Shown here piece after piece: positions 33,516 through 45,649 of a stretch of 64,000 nt of DNA. Position numbers and translations under genes: made by a program. How positions within the stretch are numbered: position 1 is the first letter of the stretch; every line of letters begins with the position of its first letter. The notes beneath the pieces were generated by a model that worked only from the letters and a program-made list of their open reading frames with translations, was not told the origin of the DNA and searched no databases. Source of the DNA: Theobroma cacao (lineage: Eukaryota; Streptophyta; Magnoliopsida; Malvales; Malvaceae); NCBI RefSeq assembly GCF_000208745.1, contig NC_030852.1:10300932-10364931 (forward strand), in the 5' to 3' direction.

Positions 33516-36500
33516 CTTTAGCTATGAGAATTTATAATTCTTGTCTCGACTCAGTTGAATAAAAAGGGGCAAGTTACAACACAAGGTCGATTATGTGGAT
33601 ATAAAGCTAAAATGGTTAAAGGCGTTCCCTTTAGGGGGGGAGCAAAAGGTTTGGGGTTTTTGAAACTTGGAGAGAAGGTCCTGCAGGGCCTGTCGTGCCG
33701 CCCTGAGGAGCGACGTATGCGAGTAAGTCAAGTGATGGGGACTCAAACATAACAATACCTCAGAGTAGGCTCCGAAAGGGATGCCACATAAATGGCTAAG
33801 TTATGGGTTAAGTGATCACATGTTGTGAGACATAAGTTTAAGATAGATATCCCTAAGGAAATACTCAAGAGAAGTTCTGCCGTGGATCTCGTGAAAGCAA
33901 GCACTAAGTTATGCTGTTATAAAAAGGAAGCTGTAAGCTGAGAGTGATATTAGTATTAATATTGAAAAGTACTTGAAGAGAATCTAGTTTCAAGTTTTGC
34001 AATTTCAAGTGCAATTTGTAAATTGGTTAAGGAAGAATGATGTTATATTTATATGAAAGAGTGGAACAAAGGATGATTGAAGTTGACCTTGATAATGAAG
34101 TCAGATAATGAAACTTTCCTAATATATTATGGAAATTGGAATTCGAAGATGCTTAAGGCATACATGATTCAAATGAGTTTGAGTTTTAAGTGACAAATCA
34201 ATATCAGAATGCAAGAAGGATACAAGGTAATATAGAGACATGAAAAATAATCGAGGAAAAAGGATGACTCTTAGGAATTGTGGTATTGCATAAGATGCAA
34301 TGATCAAGTTAAGATAAATCTTTGAAGTATCAATGGGATTATAAAGCATACACGCATAATAGATTATAATTCAATGGAGATGACATTATGATGCAATGAT
34401 ATATAGTACAAGGAAACTTAAACATATAATTGGAAATGAACAAAGAGAAATTAGTTTAAAGGTATTTGAAAACAGAGACGCATATACATAATAAGGAATA
34501 TGGACATTTGAATGTGCGTGCATACGTATATGTGGAGATTAATGTTCCAATCGCAAACTTGCGATAAAAAGATAGTTTTGAAAATTGTGGTTTCCATGAT
34601 CATGAAATATATGGAGATCATCAATATATAGGCATACACTTGGAGTTATACATCTTGTGATCCCCATGCATCATATGGAAGGAGATATTCCATAGGGGAG
34701 CTTACCCTAATTTATGGTTACATGACAATAGGTTTGACATGAAATTGAGAGTGCCTTGGCATAAATGTAGAATGTAGTGTGAAAGGTTAAAAAGCCATAT
34801 ATACTTTAACAAAGCCAATAACATGAAGGAGGGGGAGATATGGATGTTGATAGGCTGAGCATAAGGACTTAAGGATAATTATTGTAATTATATTAAGTTA
34901 GATGGTATGATCCGAATTAAGAACATGGACGCCTTGGGAGATTTTAAAATAATGTCCAGTGGGGTTAGTGAGCTAAAGTGCTATCGAGCATGCAATGAAC
35001 GATTAAAGTTATGAGTGATTTTGAAAATAAGCCTTGGATTGTTTAAGTTCTCAATGGAACTTTATTAAAGGAAGCATATGGAAAAACATAAGAGAATATA
35101 TTAGTTTGACTTACTATAAGAGGTCAAAAGTTGGATGGCCATGAGTGGCTTGTAAGTAACCCTGAAATGTATAGGTAAGTGTGCAAGGGAGCTATGATCG
35201 ATAGATAAGGGTAGAACTTTAATGATGAGACAGTGTTCGCTGCGTTAGACCTTGAACTATAAAAAATGGATATGTATCCACCTTATGAATACGCTGATGT
35301 GATAAATTCAAAAGACTTTTCGCAATGAGAAAACATTAAAGCTTAAGGAGCAAATGGCTTTACAGTCAAGTTAGACTCATGACTGACATGTCACATAAGT
35401 ATGAGGATGGGATACAAGCATAAGTATACTTGGAAATACTGGTTTGAGGCAATGATTATCCTACTATTTTATGGACCCGATGAGGTTCTGGTCTTGACAT
35501 AATTCTAGACACAAAACATAAATTGTGAAATGTATTTCCCCACAAGTTTCAATTTATTTTTAAGTAATTATCAAGGCAAAGTACTTGATAATGGTAGGCA
35601 AAGGTTGAATTGTGTTCCACATGTTTAGAAAATGAGGGTGATACGGTTTGATTAAATGACACTATTTTGTGTAAGGGAATAGAAATATGCTACGAGGACT
35701 ATAAAGATCTACTTAGAAAAGAAATGATGATTCGAAAATTCAAGTACTCATGTACAAGTAAGGGTTTGGTGATGAGATATGACATAGGGTTGAATTACTC
35801 CAATCTGAACTTTGACTATAAAAATTTGATTTATATAATACGTGTTGTTTGGGGACGATGCCAACTAGTGGTTAACTCTCATATGAGAATGGAATATGTG
35901 CAATCGAATTCATGTAATCGAAAGTGTGAAAATTTACCTTCATTGGCATAAGCCCATGACTCAAAATTGATGATTATGGATTTAATCTTCTAAGGTAAAA
36001 AGGGCTGAAGGAAGTTGAGACCAAAAATATTTTGATAAATGATACTTTGATTTTAAAGTGTACTTGAGGAGAGATAAATGTTTATTTTCATTTTGAGATT
36101 GATAAACTAATAAGGCCATGAGATCTAGTGTTTGGAGTAAAATTTGAGGAATCACAAGTTAGATATGTTTGTATGTGACGTATAACTAACAAGTTGGTTA
36201 TGACCTAGGAATTATAAGGATTGATTAAGTCCATAAGGATACATCTAAAAGTAGGTTTATTTATTAAAATATATCATGGTAATAGACGAGATCTACTTAA
36301 TAAGTACTCGATCATGAAAGTACTAGAGTTTTCTTTTTGAGAATATGGTTACTAATGGTTATCAAATTTGAATTATCTGTGATGTTAAATATATATATGG
36401 ATAAATAAAGAGTGTTTGATCCTTATGTATTATGAAATGCTTGAATAGGAATTATAGTGCACACCCTTTTAGGAGAAAAATTGATTTGGAAGTAGTTGTA

Positions 36501-36731
36501 ATATGGAAAGAGTATTCTGAAGTGGGAATTATTGATTGTTGACAAGTGATAAAGGTAGCATAACTATAAGAAATCCCATTAGAGGCTGAGTTGGATGGGC
36601 ATAAGAGACTTTGGGAGATAGTTAAGGAAATGGTATCAAGGAAATGTAATCTATAGCGCGGTTAAGCCGTACGCGATGGACTAATATGATTAAGAAGATT
36701 AAAGCTACATAAATGCAAGGTAAACATAAAT
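33516..36731 (+). mobile_element. Decayed internal region of the family-C element
   Basis: No ORF longer than about 95 codons and no recognisable gag, protease, RT or integrase core motif in either strand. A GC-rich patch (about 33630-33740, including TGTCGTGCCGCCCTGAGG) stands out from its AT-rich surroundings. The frames at 33555-33752 and 35667-35951 are open but not recognised. Either strong mutation or a non-autonomous internal region would explain this. Confidence 0.55.
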
Positions 36732-36913
36732 ATGAGGATACGTACAAGAATGAATAAGAGCATCCCAATGGTTAAAGTATTGTGGATGAATGCTCGAATG
36801 GAAGAGATGACATGGGAAGTTGAACATCAAATGAGAAGACAATACCCCACTATTTCTCTAAGTTCAGTAAATGAAGCTTTGAGGTCAAAATTTTATTTTA
36901 AGGGGGGTAGTGC
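36732..36913 (+). pseudogene. Gypsy pol C-terminus and polypurine tract
   Basis: The frame contains SIPMVKVLWMNARMEEMTWE then VEHQMRRQYP. This fits the chromovirus pol end pattern (IPxVKVLWRNHxxEEATWExExxMRxxYPxLF), where it follows the integrase and a chromodomain-like region. The tract AAGGGGGGTAGTGC (36900-36913) directly precedes the 3' LTR. Upstream codons are too decayed to follow. Confidence 0.8.
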
Positions 36914-39877
36914 TGTCAAGCCCGACCTTATAAAGCTGCCATGTCCTTTATGTGATTGACAATATGCTTACATTCTTGGAAAGCCCTGAAAAATCATCAA
37001 AAGTCGATATTGTACCAAATGGTACTACTAAGTTGAATTAAGCCTCAAACTAGTCTAAATAGAGATCTTAAGATGAAATTGAGAATTTTCAAACCCCAGA
37101 ATGACCTAAAATGATGATTTAGAGTTCAAGGGCTGAATTGGAGTTAATTTGGAATTTTCATGTTCTAGGGGTAAAATGGTAATTTTGTTACCCGATGACA
37201 AAATGAGAATTTTTAGAAAAGATTTTGGTTTGACTCATTGGAGTATGATTTGAGTTTGAGAGGCGAAAAATTTAAATTCTAACATTTTTGGAGTCTTAGG
37301 GGCAAAATGGTAATTTTACGAGTTTATGGGAGCAAAGTTGGAATTTTAGAATTTTACTCCACCTAACACTTATCATGCCCATGGATTTCAGCCATTAAAA
37401 TTTTACATTGTGGATAATTGAAACATTTTATGTGGTGGAGGGAGATTGCTTAATGGATAAGTATTACACATTGACCAATGAAAACATGTCATGTGTCAAT
37501 CTTGGATTATTCTAGAATTTCCTTGTAAAATCTATTTCAAACTCTCTTAGTCTCACCCATATGGCAGGCCAAAGCATGAATTGAAGAGGAAAGAAAAGAA
37601 CACAAACCCTTGGTGGGAAAATTGAAGAAAAAGTGTGGGATTTCAAGGGATTAATCTAATAAAGGTAAAATTTTATGATTTTCTCTTGTGATTTACACTA
37701 CCAGTGCTTTCTTTTTTGTTTTCCATGCTTAGAACTCAAGTTTGCATGATGAACCCATGCTGGCCAAATTTGAGAGGAGAGGTTTTAAGCATTGATTTGG
37801 CTAGATTTCAAGCTAATTAAGTATTTTTGGTTGTTTGGTAATGGAAAGTATGAAAATCTAGCAAGGAATAACTTTGTTCTTCACAAACCCATAAGAGACC
37901 AAATTTTCTAGGGAGGATATTGAGGCTAAAATTGATGATATTTCATGATATATTGGCGATATTTAATGATGGATGAGGCTAGAAATTTAATGAGAAATTT
38001 TGGCATGAAAATCTAAATTTTTACCTAATATATAGACATGTGCGATTTATGGTCCGGATTGATAAATTGAATCATATTCATAGTCATTGAGGTATTTTAA
38101 CTATAATTGGAGTGTAGAAAGTGAAAGAAATCAATTTGGAGTTAAATTGGAGGTTTTAGCCAATTACACCGAGAATAGTGCGAATTAGGTCGAATACCGT
38201 ATTTAAACGGCTATTCGGACATTTTGCATCACATTTCATGCATTCATATAGATTTATAGAGCTTGAAATAGTTTATGATAAATTAACAGGATTTATTGAA
38301 ATTTGTGTCACATATGATGTATAGGTTGTGAGCCCTCTAACAAGGGTAAAGAGATTGTGCTCGAAGACTGGGAATAGGAGTATATCGAACTCCTAGTATT
38401 GTGAGTAACCTTACTATCGTCTTAATTATCTAAAGTGGTTTTTATGTGATTTTGTGAATTTCATGGAAAATGAATTAAATGATTAATTTTTCGATTTGAT
38501 AAGCCAAATGTGATTTAATGAAATGATTTCATAAAATTGTTTTAAAATTGAATAATGGCTTTGAAAATAGAGTAATTGGAGACCATTTGATGTATTGTGA
38601 ATTTATGGTTCTAATTGATTAGCTTATGACAATATTGGTATGAATGGCTGAATTGGTATTTGTGTTGAAATATATATGAACTGTGTAATTAGCCTTGAAA
38701 GGCTGTGAATTACAATAATTGCCATGTCATGCTGTTAAATTTTATTGATGGGTGGGATAATTGTTAGCTAACTGCAGTGAGCGGGTTCTGTGGACCAACC
38801 TACTAGAGGGGCACGGTAACCCCGTTATATTATTACCTCAGTATGAGAGGCGCGGGTGGATAACTCCTGAGGTTAACACTTTTAGAGTTCACTTCACGTC
38901 AAACCACCACATGAGGGGGAACTCAGTCAACGCCAAGGAACGGCTATGTTTTCAAAATAAAAACATAATTTATGCGTACATGACTTTTTAACAGCCTTGG
39001 CGGACTCGGTTGAGATAGCCCTCAATCAAGGTATCCCTGATAATTTGGTATGAGAATAAATTTTGGCACGAGCCAAAGTTTTAAGAAATTCATAAGCCAT
39101 GTTGATTACTTGATTTATAAGAATTGATTTTATTTGGTTGAAACAAGTTGAAAGGTGATGAATTTCAGTATGTTAAATGTTTTATCTTTCTCCATTTACT
39201 CAACTTTAAATGGTTTAGATGGTATCTATTTACTCACTGGAACTTTATAATCTCATCACCCTCTTTTTCAACCATTTCAAGCCCGAGGTAGCCTGCGGAT
39301 AGTAGATATCGTCAAGGATTATAGTCGACTTTACTACTCCAAAAACTGTAAGTTTACTACCTTTGTGCACTTTTGTTCATTGTGGGCCCATGAGTCACTG
39401 TAATGTAAATTTTATATCTCAATTCTCTGTATTATAGTATGTATGAATTTATTTAGCTTTTACATTACAAAAATTATTTACCGATGACTCTATAAATATT
39501 GTTTTATAAGAAATTAGAATATTTTATTCAAATAGTTGGAATATCATTTTTAATAAATGTTTTAGACACCCAAATTTATTTTAAATCATGAAATATGTGT
39601 TTTCGACTAATCTACTACATCTTTAGTCAGGTTCGAAAAATTTCGAGGAAAAATGATGAAAACGCCCCTGTGAGGTGAAAATTATTTTTCCACGATTTTG
39701 AAAGGGAAAAATCTTAAAATTCTTTAAAAATGAGGCTTGGCGATGATTACTCATAGGGGAGATGAAAAAAATGGTACTAAAGCCTTGCGGGGTTCCGGTT
39801 GGCACTCCGGGTAACGAATGTCTACCGGGGTGTCGCGATGATTGTCACTGGTTCGAGCGGAGTACCAGGTCATGGCA
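36914..39877 (+). repeat. 3' LTR of the family-C element (2,964 bp)
   Basis: It starts TGTCAAGCCCGACC and ends CATGGCA. A better-conserved 290-base block (38760-39060) includes GAGCGGGTTC, GGTAACCCCG and ACCACATGAGG, and matches 26270-26560, 32930-33230 and, on the minus strand, 50270-50560. The 76-codon ORFs at 32930 and 38761 come from this block. Confidence 0.9.
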
Positions 39878-39882
39878 ATTTT

Positions 39883-39983
39883 CAACGGATATAAACTGCC
39901 AAACTGCCATCAGAGTTGAAATATTGTTAAGAGCCAAATTGTGCTATTCACCCCACCTCTAACACATATTATAGGGACCAACA
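39883..39983 (+). repeat. 3' LTR of the copia element, right piece
   Basis: This matches 19096-19136 joined directly to 19669-19732 of the 5' LTR and ends GGGACCAACA. The duplication GCCAC follows, and then family-A LTR sequence (39989-40211). Confidence 0.92.
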
Positions 39984-40211
39984 GCCACAGGTTGGCAAAT
40001 GGTAATATTATTTTGTGAACGCTATATGTTCAGTTGCCATGATTTATTCTTGAAAATAAATTATTTTGATCATTATGAATTAAGAACCTTAGAGGTAAAT
40101 GAAGGACAGATGGTCTAATGAGCAAGTTTTCATAGAAAGGCTTGATTGGGCTTGATGGGCTATGCCTATTGGGTCCATGCGTTGGTCATGGCCCGAGATT
40201 GGGTTGTGACA

Positions 40212-40299
40212 TTCCTCCACTTGGGATTGTAGGTGTTGAAATATGGGTTATTCTGCTGTATATTCCCTACAAATTCAACTGTCTTTGTATTGCTTGGAC
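40212..40299 (-). pseudogene. Athila-like gag, central fragment (minus)
   Basis: The minus-strand sequence aligns with 56690-56760, encoding a YNPxWRNHPN-type gag motif once joined across the family-A insertion to 16036. At about 40295 it changes without a break into the pol tail of a second copy. Confidence 0.7.
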
Positions 40300-41601
40300 A
40301 CTAACTATGCCAACCTCTTTTGCACTTTTCATCCACAAAATAAAGATTAAGGCTTATTCCATTAACCATGAATGTGCTAGTATCCTTACTATCAATCTCT
40401 ATTTTACCACAAGGATAAACCTTTACCACATTAAAAGGACCTAACCATCTTACCTTGCATTTCATGAAAAAAGTTTCAAGCTTGAATTAGAAAGTAACAC
40501 TTACTATCGAACCTCAAAATCAAGACAATTGAGAGGTGGTGGAAAATGCTCCTTATGCAACTACTTGGTTATGAAATATGGAAGACATAGCTTTAACTCA
40601 AAGATTGGTGCTTCCTCACTTGTAAGTGAAGAAATAAGCTTACCTTTGCCCTCATCACCTAAATCAACTCTATAGCAACTATCTGTAGAGGCAAGATGCT
40701 TACTTGCATTGGAAATATAAAACTTGACTATCTCCTCTCCAACTTTAAAAGTTATCTCGTCTTCCTTAATGTTAATGATTGTGCCTACAGTAAGTAAGAA
40801 TTGTTGTCCCAAGATTAAAGGAATTCCACATCCTTTTATATTTCAAGCACAATGAAGTCCATCGAAATGTAGAGATCCTCAACTTTAACCGACACATCCT
40901 CTATAATCTCAATAGGGTACTGATTGTTTTGTATGCTACCTATAAGGTAACTATAGTGGGCTGAATCTCATTAAGTTCAAGTTTCCTAGTAATAGACATA
41001 GGCATAGTTGAAACACCAACACCCAAATCACACAAAGCGTAAGAAAATTTAACACTACCAATAGTACAAAGGAGAGAAAAACTCCTTAGATCCTTAAGCT
41101 TTGGTGTAAGTTTATTCTGCATTATGGAACTGCATTCTGCAGTAAATGCAACTGTCTCAAAATCTTCTAATTTCCTCTTTCTAGTCAGAATGTCTCTTAA
41201 GAACTTCACATAAGTAGGCATTTGTTCTAATGCTCCTATAAAAGGAATGTTAATGTGGAGCTTCTTAAATAGCTCTAAAAAATTATGGAATTAACTATCA
41301 AGCTTCTATCATTACAAAAGTTGAGGGAAAGGTAGTGGTGGTCGTGATGGATTTGATTGGGTTCTCTCACCTTAAGCTTGTTCCTCAGAATTTTCAACCA
41401 TTGTTTCTTTTTCAACATGCTTACCCAGAAATTCTGATTGGATACTACTACCTTTTAACTCTTTCCTATTTTTAAGTATAATTGCATTGTAATGCTTTTT
41501 ATCTTTTCTTCTAGGATTGGCTTTAGTATCATTAGGTAAAGTCCCCTAAGGCATATTCTTGATGGCATTGGCAAGCTGATCCACTTGTGTTTCAAGATTT
41601 C
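40300..41601 (-). pseudogene. Second Athila-like copy (minus): gag end, protease and pol tail
   Basis: Read from 41601 downward. First comes the end of gag with the QLANAIKNMP-type linker (41601-41300). Next is the protease with YVKFLRDILTRKRKLEDFE and FTAECSSIMQNKLTPKLKDL, the active-site region ALCDLGVGVS (about 41000) and the substrate-flap end (40812-40561). A stop and about 90 noncoding bases follow. Last comes the pol tail (40470-40300) with KVRWLGPFNVVKVYPCGKIEI and TFMVNGISLNLYF. The pol tail here extends further upstream (RWLGPF) than in the other two copies. Frameshifts and stops throughout. Confidence 0.75.
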
Positions 41602-42898
41602 TGTTAAACTTAATGCTTCATTTGAGTCTAATTTTTGATTCGACAAAAAAGTGATCAAAATTGATTTTTATATGTCTAAATAAGCCCAAATTGTCCTTTA
41701 AACGGGTTTAATAAAAGAGCTAAGCACTTTAAATAGAAAACAAGCAAAAAGTCTCTTCAAATTTGAAAAAGCTATCAATTAATTGATAATGTTCTTCATT
41801 TATAGATAGATAAGTTCATCTATCAATGGATGAAGAAAATCTATCAATAGTTGATTGTTTTAGCAGTTGGACTTCAAAGACTATGAACATTTATTGATAG
41901 ATAACCAATCGAGAATAATATAAAAAGACCGTGACTTGAATCTATCAATAGATAAGGACACGAGCACATTTCAAAAAGACCCTGACTTGCAATTATCGAT
42001 AGATATGCCACATTTATTGGTAGATAGCCCCCAAAGACATTTCAAAATGATCTTGAGTTGAATTTATCGATAGATACTTCTATTTATCAATAGATAGGTG
42101 CAAATTTAAAGATTATTTAAGGTAATCTATTGATAGATCAAGAAATCTATCAATAGATGATGACAGTTGAAGCTAAAATAAGGTCTTGAATGGTTATTTT
42201 CACATTTAATGCACTCTTAACTACCTCTAAAGCTTTAGCAACTATAAATTCAAGCTCCCACAACATTTATGAAGGTTGGAAGACTATAAAATACAACTCC
42301 AAAATAAAGAATTCAACAAAAATCATTCAATAGTTTTTGTACTCTTCGTCTAGCATTTAAGTCTTCTATTATAGCATTTATTGAGCCTTCATTGCTTGTT
42401 CTTTTCTTGAACAAACATTGTACTTAACTTGTTATTCAACCTTTAAGAGGCATTCTAGCTACTCTTACATTCCTCTTAATATGTTTACTTAAGTGGTTAT
42501 TTCTTAACCAAGATAAAAGGTAGAGTGGTTGTGCTTTAACCATAAAAAGGCATTATATCGAAAGGTTGTGCTTCATCCACAAAAAGAATTGTATTGAATT
42601 CTATTTCAATAGTGGATTTTTAACTCCTTAGTGAATCTAAGGGAAAAGACGTAAGCAATGAGGCCAAACCTTTATAAAAATTAGTGTGTTGATTTTTCCT
42701 TCTTTTTACTCTTTTAATTTCACTTGTGTTTCCAACCTCTTTCTCTTTACAAGAAATCAGTTGTCTTACTTATTTTCAAATTGGAAATTAGCTTAAGAGA
42801 ATCATATTTTCTCAAAATTGAAAAGGAATTTTAAAATTTTAAAAACATTCTAATTCACTACCTCTCAAAGTTATTCACATTAAGCTTGTTGAACTAAC
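41602..42898 (+). repeat. 5' LTR of the second copia element
   Basis: It starts TG and ends CA and is followed at 42901-42913 by CAGTATCAAAACA (diverged from TGGTATCAGAGC). Between 41770 and 42165 it carries about ten TCTATCGATAGAT-type palindromes. Confidence 0.8.
41770..42165. repeat. Cluster of TATCGATAGA palindromes
   Basis: About ten copies or near-copies (for example at 41776, 41802, 41820, 41838, 41890, 41940, 41996, 42066, 42087, 42127 and 42150), often in inverted pairs. Confidence 0.85.
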
Positions 42899-42977
42899 AA
42901 TCAGTATCAAAACAAGGGCTCAATTTTACAAGTCTAACAACCTTGAGTGATCCACAAGCAAAGGTCAACACTTCAAG

Positions 42978-44180
42978 ATGGAATCCACCTCAACTATTCT
43001 TGGTGAAGGACACTCAACTCAGAGACCTACATTCTTCTCAAGTGCAAATTACCCTTATTGAAAGAACAAAATAAAGATGTTTATTTAATCAATAGATCTT
43101 GATGAGTGGAATGTTATCTTAGATGGTCTTTATGTCCCCACTAAGGAAGTAGATGGAAAAAAATAGTAAAAACTAAGACAGAGTGGGATGACAAAGAAAA
43201 GAAGTTGATGCAAACAAATTACAAGGTCTTTAATACACTCCTTTATTATATAAGGCTAGTGAATTCAATAGAGTATCAATGTGTGAAACAACCAAACAAA
43301 TTTAAGTTACTTTGAAAACAACATATGAAGGAACAAACTAAGTTAAGGAATCCAAAATAAGACTTCTCACACATGATTATGAGCTACTTTGGATGAAAAA
43401 AAGTGAAACTATAAACCAAATGTATGAGAGATTCACAAACATAGTTGGAGGATTGAAGGCCTTAGGAAAAGATTTCCCAATTGCCTAATTAATAAAAAAG
43501 ATACTCTATAGATTTCCTAAATGCCCAATTAGTTAAAAAGATACTCTATAGTCATTCCAAGTCATGGAGACAAAAAGTAACAACCATAGAGGAGGCAAGA
43601 AACTTAAATGATTTTAAGTTAAAAAAGCTTATAAGATCCCTACTTACCTATGAGATGACTTTAAAACATGAAAGTGCTTTGGATGATGGAAAGAATGAGG
43701 ACATTAAGAAGAAAGGGATAACTTTAAAATCCAAATTTGAAGAAAAAGAAAGGAGTGTAAGATATGAGAGTGAAAAAGATAAAGGTGTAGCCATGCTAGC
43801 CAAAAGGTCTAGTAAATTTATGTTAAATAACTATAGAGGTAGAAGATCCATTGGAATATATATGTCAAAGGGAGAACATAGTAAAGATCATTTAATATGC
43901 TATGAGTGTAGAAAAATAGGACACACTAAATATGAATGCTCAAACAAGAATAGTACCTCAAAGAATTTCATGAAAAAAGCCATGGTTGCCACTTAGAGTG
44001 GCAGTAACGGCTCTTAAGATTGAGAAGATGAAGTTGCCAACCTTTGCTTCATGGCAATTGAAGACACCAAGGTATGCTCCACCTTTCATGACTCTAGTTC
44101 AAGCACTTTCGACCAAGACTCATATCCATTTGATGACCTACAAGATGCATATTATGACTTCGTATTCGAATTTGTAGAAA
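42978..44180 (+). pseudogene. Copia gag of the second element, broken
   Basis: ATG at 42978 gives a start with QRPTFFSSANYPY, like the PPLFDGSNYPHW block of the other element. Early stops follow. Later blocks match gag in order (WNVILDGLYVPT, KIRLLTHDYE-like, YERFTNIVGGLKALGKDFP). A duplication of about 50 bases lies at 43480-43545. The frame 43655-43996 ends with a zinc knuckle CYECRKIGHTKYEC, a clean CCHC. Frame changes and stops occur every 100-300 bases. Confidence 0.8.
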
Positions 44181-44639
44181 AGACATTGAAATAAAAGAAC
44201 ATCATATCCAAGTTTAAGGTAGAAAATGACTTAAAAATTGTGACAAGTGATCTAAAATAGAAAAATGAGAACTTTCATGTTACACTTTGAAAATTCAACA
44301 AGAGTTAACAAAAATTAAATAACACGCTAGAAACACAAAAAGCATTCTTTTACAAAGAAAGAATATGCTATGATGGTACTCAAAAGGAAACTTGGTTTAA
44401 AAATTTCTTTGTTAAAGGAAATGAAAAATATGACTCATTCACTATATGTATTTGTTTTCATAAAGTAGGACATTCTAATCATTCTTGCCTTGTGAAAACT
44501 ACCACTTATAGAGGTAAGATATCAAAAGTGTATGGGTTGCCAAAGAGACCAAACCTCTAAAAGTAACCAAAGACATTAACTCATATAGACCTAAGAAAAT
44601 TTGGCTATCAAAGTCAAATGATTGAATTTTTATCTTTGT
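44181..44639 (+). other. Decayed gag C-terminal region of the second element
   Basis: No open frame. The order of residues still follows the coiled-coil and second-knuckle part of gag in the first element, including a TICFHKVGHSNHSC-like knuckle near 44450-44490. Confidence 0.55.
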
Positions 44640-45332
44640 AGGAGGATCACACTTCCATAAAGTCAAAAGCCCAAGAAAGAAGAAAATGGCCTCTTGATAG
44701 TGGATGCTCTATACACATGATCAGAGCCAAGAGTCTTTCAAGGAATTAACGCCAAAGAAAGGAGGAAATATAACTTTTGGTGACAACTTAAAAGGTCACA
44801 TTGAAGATATTAGTACCATTGGTAAAAATGTCTCTTTTTAAATTGAAAATGCCTTATTTATAAATATTCTGAAGCATAAATTGTTGAGTGTTAGTTAGCT
44901 TTGTGGCAAGGGTTTTAGTCATATTTGAATGATTAACTTGTCAAGTTGTTGATATTAAAACAAATGAAACTTTCTTTGTTGGTGATAGACAAGGTAATAC
45001 ATATGTTATTTTCTTGGATGATTTATCTTTTAACAATATATGTTTCATGGCTAAAAGGAATGAAGATAGTTGGTTATCGCATAGGAATTTAGGATATGCT
45101 AGCATGAATACCATTTCAAAACTATTATCTCTAAACCTTGTAAAAGAACTCTCTAAATTAAACTTTGAAAATGACCAACTTCTTGATGCTCGTGCTAAAG
45201 GCAAACATAAGAGGAGTTCATTTAAATCTAAAAAGGATGTAACTACCATTAGAGCCTTATAATTACTTGACATAAATCTTTTTGGACCAACTAAGACCAC
45301 TAGCTTAGATGAAAAGAATTATAGTTTACTAG
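44640..45332 (+). pseudogene. Copia protease and start of integrase, second element
   Basis: The protease active site PLDSGCSIHM lies near 44692-44720. The frame shifts several times, then SWLSHRNLGYASMNTISKLL (about 45070) is the GAG-pre-integrase motif, with the first His of LGH replaced by Tyr. The linker ends in LDINLFGPTKTTSL with the first integrase Asp. The gene is cut at 45332 by the family-D LTR and continues at 62871. The minus-strand ORF 44941-45300 is a shadow. Confidence 0.8.
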
Positions 45333-45649
45333 TGTAACACCTTAATTTTTGATGTAAAAATCAAGTTAAATGATAATGATCCATTAAGTATATTGCATCT
45401 CAATGACATTGATGATATGTTATGTATGCTGAGTATTTAACAATGTACACGTGGACACTTAGGCAAAAATTTTGTGGAAATGTATGATGAATCTTATGAT
45501 TTGGGGTTTTAATTTGCATGTGATATGATAATTGAGGATATGTATTTGTGTGTGTTGAATTTAAGAATGATTGAGGTTGTGGAAGAAGTTTAGGAAGAGT
45601 TTAGGCATGGTAGAAAGCCATTTTTATGAATCTGGACTTGAAACATCAA

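Larger units (their letters stand above)
31075..39877 (+). mobile_element. Family-C Ty3/gypsy element (chromovirus-like), decayed, in the copia 3' LTR
   Basis: The 5' LTR starts TATCAAGTCTGACC (TG mutated to TA) and the 3' LTR ends CATGGCA. Target duplications are ATTTC (31070-31074) and ATTTT (39878-39882). Removing the element restores the copia LTR sequence seen at 19085-19110. The 3' LTR is 2,964 bp. The end of pol and the polypurine tract (36732-36913) identify a plant gypsy of the chromovirus type with long LTRs (Tekay/Del-like). The internal region (about 3.4 kb) is too short for full gag-pol and holds almost no open frame. Confidence 0.85.
18664..39983 (+). mobile_element. Sirevirus-like Ty1/copia retrotransposon with two nested insertions
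   Basis: LTRs begin TGTTGGCTCC (18664, 30643) and end GGGACCAACA (19732, 39983). Exact 5-bp duplications GCCAC flank the whole at 18659-18663 and 39984-39988. Order: 5' LTR, iMet-type primer site, gag, protease, integrase, RT, RNase H, third ORF, repeated polypurine tracts, 3' LTR. Protease-integrase-RT order is copia; the extra ORF, long gag and GGGGGAG tracts point to the Sirevirus lineage. Span is 21,320 bp, about 9.6 kb after removing the family-C solo LTR (24412-27305) and the family-C element (31075-39877). Several stops and frameshifts make it non-functional. Confidence 0.92.
16037..40211 (+). mobile_element. Family-A solo LTR (A2), interrupted by the copia element
   Basis: It starts TATGACACC (TG to TA) and ends GGTTGTGACA, with exact target duplications TTCCT at 16032-16036 and 40212-40216. 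Removing the copia insertion leaves 2,850 bp, against 2,849 bp for the A copy at 48364-53994. The flanks rejoin a gag reading frame on the minus strand. The part 16037-18663 carries tandem 'GTGGGAGTGCACATGA' units and CTGCAG-core palindromes. It has no genes; the ORFs at 16651, 17514, 17531, 17779 and 17950 are LTR sequence. Confidence 0.88.

Noticed and set aside
33630..33740. GC-rich patch as a gene exon or RNA gene
   Set aside because: No homologous copy in the window, no recognisable fold or motif by eye, and it lies inside the family-C element.
32930..38991. 76-codon ORF present in both family-C LTRs (32930-33160 and 38761-38991)
   Set aside because: The two LTRs are copies of one sequence, so sharing is expected. 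The solo LTR at 26270 has a stop in the frame and the minus copy does not keep it.
44941..45300. 119-codon minus-strand ORF
   Set aside because: Shadow of the copia integrase start; the plus strand has the GAG-pre-integrase motifs.
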